From the NCBI RefSeq assembly GCF_963576615.1, contig NC_088715.1, forward strand, positions 62,640,981-62,704,980: 64,000 nucleotides of DNA, written 5' to 3'. The DNA comes from Watersipora subatra (Eukaryota > Bryozoa > Gymnolaemata > Cheilostomatida > Watersiporidae). The first letter of the stretch is position 1. The number at the start of each line of letters is the position of its first letter. This document shows, piece after piece, positions 56,578 to 64,000 of this stretch. The position numbers were made by a program, and so were the translations under genes. The notes below the pieces were generated by a model. The model did not search any database. It saw nothing but the letters and a program-made list of their open reading frames with translations, and was not told the origin of the DNA.

Positions 56578-57075
56578 TCTAAAGTTAGACTATATCCCTA
56601 GACTGTAATGTGAGTAACACATACTAAAGTTAGACTACATCCTTAGAGTGTAATGTGAGAAACACATATTAAAGTCAGACTATATCCCTAGAGTGTAATT
56701 GAGTAACAAATACTAAAGTTAGACTATATCCTTAGTGTAATGTGAATAACACATACTGAAGTCAGACTATATCCCTAGAGTGTAATGTGAGTAACGCATA
56801 CTAAAGTTAGACTATATCCCTAGAGTGTAATGTGGGTAACCCATACTAAAGTTAGACTACAGTCTTAGAGTGAAATGTGAGAAACACATATTAAAGTCAG
56901 ACTATATCCCTAGAGTGTAATGTGAGTAACAAATACTAAAGTTAGACTATACCCCTAGAGTGTAATGTGAGTAACACATACTAAAATTAGACTATATCCT
57001 TATAGTGTAATGTGAGTAACACATACTAAAGTCAGAATATATCCCTAAAGTGTAATGTGAGTAACACATACAAAT
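56578..57075. repeat. 45-bp tandem repeat, about 11 copies
   Basis: The unit is ACTAAAGTTAGACTATATCC plus CTAGAGTGTAATGTGAGTAA and CACAT. Copies vary by substitutions (GTTAGAC/GTCAGAC, CCCTAG/CCTTAG) and small deletions. Confidence 0.95.
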
Positions 57076-59580
57076 AATATGCATTTGATGACTGATAGTA
57101 ATAGAACATATTTTAACTCCTAATAAAATTACCATATATTGTAAAGTGACCGTACTGTAGCTGTTACAGAGGGATGTAGTAATGGGCGACACTAAAGTTC
57201 CACTTTCACATGTGTTTGTCAATCATCCTGTTTTACCTTGACATTTTAATACTGTCGGAGAGGCATTAAATTGTTATAAACATTTTCAAGGAATGTTTGT
57301 TTCAAAGAAAATTGAGTTTTTTGTTGTTGTAACTGTATCTCATAATATAGTGGCAATGCAGTTTTATGCTTACAAAACCATTTAAATATTGTTACATATT
57401 TTTTTCAACAGCAAAGTGAGTCATAGCAATTGAAATCTTATTAGAGTTACAATCAAACTAATTATAAATTGGTCACAATAAATTTTAGCAACAATTCACA
57501 ACGTAATTGATAATTAGAATCGATGAACGACTCTATAATGCCGCCGTTTCATTTTTTTACAAAGAAGAAACATGTTTCTCATCCTATTGCTCAAATGCCA
57601 TTTGACTCCCTGATGATGAAGTATAATTTCAAATAATTTATAAACATTTAAAAGAACTAGCAAATCGTTCAATGGTCAGCAACATTAGAGGCTGTCCTTA
57701 AAGTTTGTAATTACTGGAGTCTTTAGCACTGTATAGAAGTTATGGTCAATTTATTTGGCAGCAAAAGAGTTTAAGTTGTAAGCTACTATATTCATGAATT
57801 ATATTTCCTAGACAAGCGTTGTAGGCTGAACCATGATCCTGAATTGTATTAGTAAATAATACACTTATTTATCTCAAGCCATATGGGCTTTATTTGCATC
57901 AACAGAGTATTATCTCAATATTGGGTCACTTCAATCAAAGAACACACAATGTGTACATTGTAGATAAACATTTAGTTGAAAACAACCAAATAATATTTAA
58001 CTATTATCTAATTTTACACATTATTGTTAACTTTCTAGCAGATCTAAGAAGTTGGTTACCTATCTCATAATTGTTAATAAAAGCTCTAACAATGCCATCT
58101 AACCTCTATGCACCCTCAGACATGTGTTGTCATTGTGTAGCTTGAGAGCAATTAGAAAGAACTGCAATTTTATCTCAAATATCCTCATATATACACAAAA
58201 ATCATTTATAAGCCAAACTAAAAATAGTTCTGAAATGGTGAGTTTGTGAAAGCCAACCATGAAAATTGTAAGATACCCGTATGCAGTCGTTACAGTAGAA
58301 GAATGCAAAGATAATTAATGGATATGATAATGATTTTTGTCATGTTTTATTTTTAATTTTTATATTTTTATATCAGTAAAAAGAATTATGGAAACCTACA
58401 GCATGTTACATTTCCTGTAATAAGCATAACTATGCAAGCGTTCATGACGAGTAACGTTAACGCCAGCTAACTACGTCAGTGTTACGACAGAACGATCATT
58501 GACTATTATTGCTGTTATCATGTACTATAACGAACCAAACCCTGCCCGGTGTATTTGAGTGCACACTTTTATTGTGAGAACAAAAGCTGGACAGAAAAGA
58601 TGAGCTGCGCCGGTTTGATGCATTTATTCAAAAAGCTCTCGGGTGTTGCTTTTCTTCAAGCAAAACACATCGTTCAGTATAGAAAACTATGAGTATAAGG
58701 TACCAGCCACATGCTTAGCGTGGTTTGATGTGTAGTTACTTGTACTAAATTACCATAATGTCATTTTACTTTAGTGAAATCAGATTAATAAGTGTAACAG
58801 CTGGCCCTTTACTTTAGTAACATTTTAGAATTAAACTTCATTTCTATGTGGGGATATATGGTACATATTATTATTTATTTACTTATTACAATATGAAGAC
58901 CTCAACGGAAGAATGATCAATGTCACAATTGATCAAACTTGAGATATAGCCATTTTAAAGTTTGCAAACTTTGTTACAGGAAATCCCAACTTATATCATA
59001 GAAACCTTTCAACCCGTGGTCAATAAGGATGTTACCTGTGAATATCATCAACAAAGAGGTGGTAGACATAATTTAGTGTGGCACATTACGGCCTAAATTA
59101 AAACCACTACACGACATTGATTGTTTTACGTTGAAAATCATTGACAACTCTCTACACCAGACATGTCTAAGTCTAAGTCCGGCCCGCAAGCCAAACTGGC
59201 CTGCAAGGGTCAATTTTCATCCTGTCATAAAATCATTAACGGCTGGCCTGCGGGTAGAATTAACCCTTTGAACTCTAACGGCCGATTTTCCAGACTTGTG
59301 TAGGGTCTGTTAAAATCGGCTGGAAATCTGGCTATCACGTGGCTTTGTTTACAAAAGCGGTTTCTAAGTGACATCGTGAACCAATCAGATTAGCTCTTGC
59401 ACAGAACGTTTGACCAGAAATGTCTCATCCGTTTGTAACATTTTTCTAATATCTTCACTTCCTTCGATTTAATAACAAATTTTATTAGAAAAGTATCGCG
59501 AAAAAATTGATACGGCTCGTTTGTTGGTAGGTCATAAATGATTGTGATGCAAATAAAGAATTTTATGATACTAATTATAC
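57076..59580. other. Intergenic, left flank of the LTR element
   Basis: No confident gene. At 59165-59250 a GC-richer block (TCCGGCCCGCAAGCCAAA...CGGCTGGCCTGCGGG) resembles the 'ggcccgcgggcca' blocks common in hAT-derived repeats. Near 58597 a 31-codon frame starts MSCAGLMHLFKKLSGVAFLQ, without splice support. Confidence 0.4.
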
Positions 59581-60080
59581 TGTGATGGAACACAAGATTT
59601 ACATCCTCTCTTGTACAGTTTCCAACCGGAGTTATGTTCCCTTTTATTCTTTTGTTAGCCACGCCCCTAAGGGAGGCTGGTCTTATCATCTAATTTGCAT
59701 AATTTCATGTACATAAGGCAGGGTCTTGGCTTTTTGTATTCATTCAACACATGCAGTGCATTTGAATCATACTCCTTCTGCTACATTAAGCAATGCAGGA
59801 ACTACCACGGCATATAGCTATCTCCAAAGACTTGGTCTATGGACTGTGCTGTGGGAATAGACTCATAAAAACACTGTCGACCTCTGTCGACCCCGTCGAC
59901 CTCGTCGACCCTAGGTCGACCTTGTCGATCTAGTACAAAACCTCCTTCGTGCAATCCCTTGTGTGAAGTGGTTAATGTTGACCGGTGGAGTAAGCCGACC
60001 TAGTCGCCTCCGCGTGTTGGTCACGGGAACCAGCACACAACCTCCTGTGAAGGGCGAATGCTGACCGGTAGAGTAAGCCG
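59581..60080 (+). repeat. 5' LTR (minimum extent)
   Basis: The extent given is what can be matched to the truncated 3' LTR; the true end is probably 50-200 bases further right. It includes a GTCGAC-rich array (59874-59931) and an imperfect tandem repeat (GTAAGCCGACCTAGTCGCCT at about 59990 and again at about 60073). No clear primer-binding site was found downstream. Confidence 0.75.
59874..59931. repeat. GTCGAC array in the LTR
   Basis: GTCGAC or GTCGAT occurs six times in 58 bases (ACTGTCGACC, CCCGTCGACC, TCGTCGACC, AGGTCGACC, TTGTCGATC). The array is present identically in the other LTR at 63794-63851. Confidence 0.85.
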
Positions 60081-60363
60081 ACCTAGTCGCCTCTACGTGT
60101 TGGTCGCAGGAACCAACACAATACTTGTCCACTATAATTCGAGTCATGAAATGATGATGAACATGCACTCAATGGATATGATGCAACTGTAAATGTTTTA
60201 CGAGTTTTTTTATACGTACAAACTTTTATCGTTTATCGACTCGCTGAATCTTCCTCAGCCAGTCACACCACCCTCGCCCTCAAGATTGCCTGCTATAGGG
60301 AGAGAGGAGCCGAGCCTACAGTTGTCCGACAGAAGCTGATGGGAACCAAGACTATGGAGTCCT

Positions 60364-62406
60364 ATGGCTGCCCCCGGGGCCCTTCCGGTACAACTGCCAC
60401 GAGGTACAGGGACTCCTGACGATGTTCGCACGGCTCCCCCTACGTCCGGACCCCTTGAATTAAATAAGGATGATTGGCCCCAACTAAGCCGCGGCAGTCA
60501 CCCATCAGGACCCGGTCTCCCGAACCCTACACCAGCCGGCCAGGTCTCAATGCGGCCGCCATACGGTGAAGGGGTCCCTCGGGTATCGGATAACCTTCTC
60601 CCACCCTCCGGGGCAAGGACTGGACCCGACGGTCCTCGAGTCGAAATGGAGCCTGGTCTTCCTGGGGAGGATGGCCAAAATATAGTGCGGCCATCACTAA
60701 ACACAGAGGACGCGAGACCCCTGCCTACGGAGCAGTCATCCCTGGCCGCCATCCAGACACCCCTGGACGAGATCCGGGCTCTCCAGCAGAGGTCTGGAAC
60801 CGAGCTGGGACAGATCTATCAAGCCATAAGAGAACGACGAAAGGTCGAGGAAGCGGTGGTACGTTTGGGGAGCCCCGAGCTACGTAGACTTGCTCAGATG
60901 TACCACCAGCTACAGATCGACGAGTCTGGGGTCCTGACCCTCCACCTAGTACAGAATGGACGGGAGAAAGTTGTAATTGTGTGCCCTCAGAGCCTACGCC
61001 AAGAGGTTTTATGGAGGACACACGAACAAGCCCACAGTGGAGTAGAGCAAACCTTGAAGAGGGTACAGATAGACTGGTATTGGCCAGGAATAGCCGGCGA
61101 TGTAAGGCGGGCTGTATTGTCATGCGAAATCTGCCAGCGAGCTAAACCCGGCGCCCCTCGACACTCTAGTAACCGCCAACGGTTGTATGCAAGGAGGCCC
61201 TGGCAGCGGCTGGCGGTGGACCTGGTGGGCCCCCTTCTCCAGACAGCACGAGGAAATAGCTGGGCCTTGGCGTTGACGGACCATTTCACCCGATGGTCAG
61301 ACGCCCTCGCCATTCCCGATGCTACCGCCCCCACAGTCGCCCATGCATTAGATGAGCGTGTGTTCTGTTATTTCGGGTTGCCAGAGATAATACACACAGA
61401 TCAGGGAGCTCAATTTGAATCTACTCTGTTTCAAGAACTGTGCGGATTCTGGGGGGTAGACAAAACGAGGACAACCCCTTACCACCCCAAAGGAAATGGA
61501 GTCGTCGAGAGGAACAACCAGGTGCTAGGAGACTCATTACGAGCGCTGCTACTCGGCAGAGAACAAGAAGATTGGGACCTCTTGTTACCGCAACTCATGC
61601 GTATGTTTCGAGGGCTGCCCCACTCAGCCACCCGGGAAACTCCGAATTTCCTCATGCTTGGGCGAGAGCTACGCCTCCCCGACCAATTACACTATAGAAG
61701 ACTGGTGGATTCATTCACCAGTACACACGAGTATGTCAAAATCATACATGAGAGGCTCGTGCAAGCACATACCCTCTTGCGAGAGAGACAGCGAGAAATC
61801 ATGACTACGGACACCACAGAACCTCCCCTCTTCAACGAAGGTGACCTGGTGTGATTAGTCAGCAAGCGACGTAGAAAAGGAGGAAATCCAAAACTAGCCG
61901 CAAAATACGTTGGCCCCTACCGGGTGCTAAAGAGTTATGACAACCACACCTACGAAGTTGAAAGGTACGGACAAAGGTCGGTGCAAGCAGAAGGAAGGTT
62001 GAGGCTCTGCCGACCAAGTGAAGTACAGCAAGGCAGGGCCCCAGCTCAAATCGAGCCAACTAGAAGGCCAAACATGAGAGGGTACCCTCGAAAAAGACAT
62101 ATACACAATCAGGCACCAGTACCTCCAGATATATATATAGAACCATTACCTCTTGTCCCACCTATAACAAGATCGAGAGTAGATACGCATCCACTCTACA
62201 ACCATCCAGAAAGTCGTCGACATACCAGTTCCGAAAGAAATACGACTATACCCCAAACCCGTAGCCAACTCGGCCTCGAGCACACTCTCGACCCTAATCC
62301 AGATGCTGTGACCGAAGAAGGGAGTACGCCCGTCCCGGCGAATCCAGGGACGAGTACTACATATAGCGAAACCTCAGCTCGGCCCCAACGCCCCCTGCGT
62401 ATCTAG
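60364..62406 (+). pseudogene. Integrase ORF of the LTR element, interrupted by one TGA
   Basis: The frame starts MAAPGALPVQ and runs 496 codons to TGA (61852-61854), then stays open to 62406. Residues 1-130 are Pro/Gly-rich with no known domain. An integrase follows: H220, H224, C254 and C257 (HHCC), catalytic D286, D346 and E382 (exact DD35E spacing) and HTDQGAQFES. After the TGA come KYVGPYRVLKSYDNHTYEVE, the GPY/F-type C-terminal domain, and a basic/polar tail. The TGA stands where relatives have Trp (GDLVW), so the core is intact but the C-terminal domain is cut off. Integrase normally inserts the cDNA made by RT, which this element lacks. Whether the leader is a remnant of gag is unclear. 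Confidence 0.75.
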
Positions 62407-62474
62407 CGGATTACGACACCAGTACTGTCCAATCAGGAGAGGCCAGAAGGGGTCAAGGCCGAAGGGCGGCCATT

Positions 62475-63293
62475 TTGGAAAATAAAGAAAGCTCTCTCAC
62501 TGTTTGTTACCAGCTCGACACGCACGCACACGCACACTTACACCCTCCAGCCATGGAAGTGATTAAAGAAACCATCAAGGAAGCTTCTCCAATTACCGGA
62601 GCTCTACCCTTGCTATCGGAGCTAGTAATTCCATTAGAACTGCACCCTGCTCCCAATGAAACTTTGGACGGTATAGACTCCGACACGACAAAGGAAGATT
62701 CTTCTCCGAGCTCTCGAATACCGACCAAGTGGGTCTCAGAGGAGACGACCAGAAAAATAATGAAGCTGTGTGAGGAAGACGGTGTCCACTGCCCGTTGTG
62801 CCATCAGTCATTTTCCACCCCCCGAAGGCGTCGGATTCATATTGCACAACACTTCACGAGGTTTTTCTGCAAATGTGGAAGAAATTCTACCTCGAGGGAT
62901 ACGATAGCCAAACACCAATCGAGAATGAAGGGCATGGAGAACCGGAAAAATCACAGCAGAGCGGGCATCAAAATCTACGAGGTCGACCGCGCCAGTTATC
63001 CCACATGGATAAGGAGGGTCAAATTAATCAATCCACCGGCCTTCGAGAAGCCTATGCCTCATGGTCCGGTCAAAATAAAGCCCCCTGTGAGGAGAGGACC
63101 GCAGGCACCCTTTCCCTCTCCCCCGAAGGAAAAGCGGGTGGATCGGAAGTGGAGTCCGCTCAAGAAGGGGAAGCCCATACCTGCTCCCAGGAAGTCGCTA
63201 ACGACGGTGGAGAGCATCCAAAGTCGACTGGGGGATGTCCGACCCCGTGCCACGGTAGACGCCCTTCGAGAGGAGGCCTCCAGCCTCAGATGA
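62475..63293 (+). CDS. C2H2-like zinc-finger ORF downstream of integrase
   Basis: 272 codons from the first Met (MENKESSLTV); a second Met at residue 27 (MEVIKETIKE) is equally possible. C106, C109, H122 and H126 form a standard C-x2-C-x12-H-x3-H finger with a STPRRRR basic loop. C132, C134 and H147 form an incomplete second finger, FFCKCGRNSTSRDTIAKH. The C-terminal 120 residues are basic and Pro-rich. It sits where env or an accessory gene would be, in another frame from integrase and 68 bases after it. The length and clean frame beside a recently inserted LTR pair suggest it was functional at insertion. The role is unknown: it may bind nucleic acid as a nucleocapsid substitute, or regulate the element. 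Confidence 0.6.
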   Translation: MENKESSLTVCYQLDTHAHAHLHPPAMEVIKETIKEASPITGALPLLSELVIPLELHPAPNETLDGIDSDTTKEDSSPSSRIPTKWVSEETTRKIMKLCEEDGVHCPLCHQSFSTPRRRRIHIAQHFTRFFCKCGRNSTSRDTIAKHQSRMKGMENRKNHSRAGIKIYEVDRASYPTWIRRVKLINPPAFEKPMPHGPVKIKPPVRRGPQAPFPSPPKEKRVDRKWSPLKKGKPIPAPRKSLTTVESIQSRLGDVRPRATVDALREEASSLR

Positions 63294-63500
63294 ACGGCCC
63301 GCCGCCTGGAAGAGATGGCTAACCAGATGTCGACCAAGTGAAAGATTACGATACAGATTCCGATAAAAACATTGACTATTCCTAGAAACCATTATTTACA
63401 CATCTTTATCTTGTAGTATATTCTAGCTCGTTTGTGTTTTTTTATTTTTTATTTTTTTGGTTTTTTATTATAGCCGATTGCCGTCTATAGGGGCGGCGTG
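63294..63500 (+). other. 3' untranslated region and likely polypurine tract
   Basis: A T-rich stretch is followed by TATAGGGGCGGCGTG directly before the 3' LTR. AGGGGCGGCG is the best polypurine-tract candidate, though shorter than usual. Confidence 0.55.
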
Positions 63501-64000
63501 TGTGATGGAACACAAGATTTACATCCTCTCTTGTACAGTTTCTAACCGGAGTTATGTTCCCTTTTATTCTTTTGTTAGCCACGCCCCTAAGGGAGGCTTA
63601 TCTTATCATCTAATTTGCATAATTTCATGTACATAAGGCAGGGTCTCGGCTTTTTGTATTCATTCAATACATGCAGTGCATTTGAATCATACTCCTTCTG
63701 CTACATTAAGCAATACAGGAACTACCACGGCATATAGCTATCTCCAAAGACTTGGTCTATGGACTGTGCTGTGGGAATAGACTCATAAAAACACTGTCGA
63801 CCTCTGTCGACCCCGTCGACCTCGTCGACCCTAGGTCGACCTTGTCGATCTAGTACAAAACCTTCTTCGTGCAATCGCTTGTGTGAAGTGGTTAATGTTG
63901 ACCGGTGGAGTAAGCCGACCTAGTCGCCTCCGCGTGTTGGTCACGGGAACCAGCACACAACCTCCTGTGAAGGGCGAATGCTGACCGGTAGAGTAAGCCG
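63501..64000 (+). repeat. 3' LTR, truncated by the window end
   Basis: It is aligned base for base with 59581-60080; the differences (for example TCCAACC/TCTAACC, GGCTGGTC/GGCTTATC, AATCCC/AATCGC) total about eight. Confidence 0.85.

Larger units (their letters stand above)
59581..64000 (+). mobile_element. Young Ty3/gypsy-type LTR element lacking RT (runs past the window)
   Basis: Direct LTRs start at 59581 and 63501 (both TGTGATGGAA). The 500 bases that can be compared differ at about 8 sites, so insertion was recent. Between them lie a proline/glycine-rich leader fused to an integrase, and a separate zinc-finger ORF. No gag, protease, RT or RNase H is present, so the element looks non-autonomous by internal deletion. 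It carries GC-rich coding sequence in an AT-rich genome. Confidence 0.8.

Noticed and set aside
58597..58692. Short ORF MSCAGLMHLFKKLSG... as a first exon
   Set aside because: Its N-terminus looks plausible but no donor fits and no downstream exon was found before the LTR element.

Overview
The window is eukaryotic and looks like the genome of a marine invertebrate animal, possibly a lophotrochozoan such as a mollusc. I cannot name a species. The reasons are its AT-rich composition, multi-exon genes with GT/AG introns, many long (TA)n tracts, several classes of metazoan transposable element (Ty3/gypsy, two kinds of LINE, hAT, TA-flanked MITEs), and a Bcl-2-type gene, a family largely confined to animals.

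The main find is a pair of tandem paralogous genes on the + strand: gene 1 at 238-12713 (its 5' exon lies left of the window) and gene 2 at 25227-37473. Each has five recognisable exons with matching exon lengths, splice phases (2/1/0/0/0) and homologous introns and 3' flanks. The first four exons read as a diverged Bcl-2 fold: a helical N-part, a BH3-like motif, a degenerate BH1 that has lost NWGR, and a strong BH2, [10 protein letters not shown]2 is split by an intron after GGW, the position I recall for vertebrate BCL2. The exon that completes BH2 runs directly into an Asp-rich tract. The last exon then encodes two copies of an unusual zinc module, a CxxC...CxxC ribbon followed at once by a C-x4-C-x12-H-x3/4-H finger. 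There is no C-terminal membrane anchor. I know of no such Bcl-2/acidic/double-zinc architecture. The two copies support each other's gene model.

The introns and flanks are filled with mobile DNA, and insertions differ between the paralogues. Gene 1 intron 2 holds a MITE and a gag-like remnant. Its intron 4 holds a dead reverse-strand gypsy element (about 4790-9386), an internally deleted hAT element (9480-10505) and an LTR-like segment (10568-11034). Gene 2 intron 3 holds a gypsy integrase remnant and an RLE-type LINE (29271-32150). Its intron 4 holds an APE-type LINE (about 33080-35522). The intergenic region 13-25 kb holds hairpins, degenerate coding remnants, a gypsy RT scrap and a 34-bp minisatellite.

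From 38 to 59 kb I find no convincing gene. This part holds a 3.2-kb hAT-class element with 470-bp inverted arms and a perfect 8-bp target duplication (42777-46010). It also holds a 2.2-kb array of 48-bp repeats open on both strands (47186-49402), an inverted-repeat element (50909-51709), a polypyrimidine tract and a 45-bp array.

The right end is a young Ty3/gypsy-type LTR element (59581 to beyond 64000). Its LTRs differ at about 8 of 500 compared bases. It has an integrase with an intact DD35E triad but no visible gag, protease, reverse transcriptase or RNase H, and a separate downstream ORF with C2H2-like fingers.
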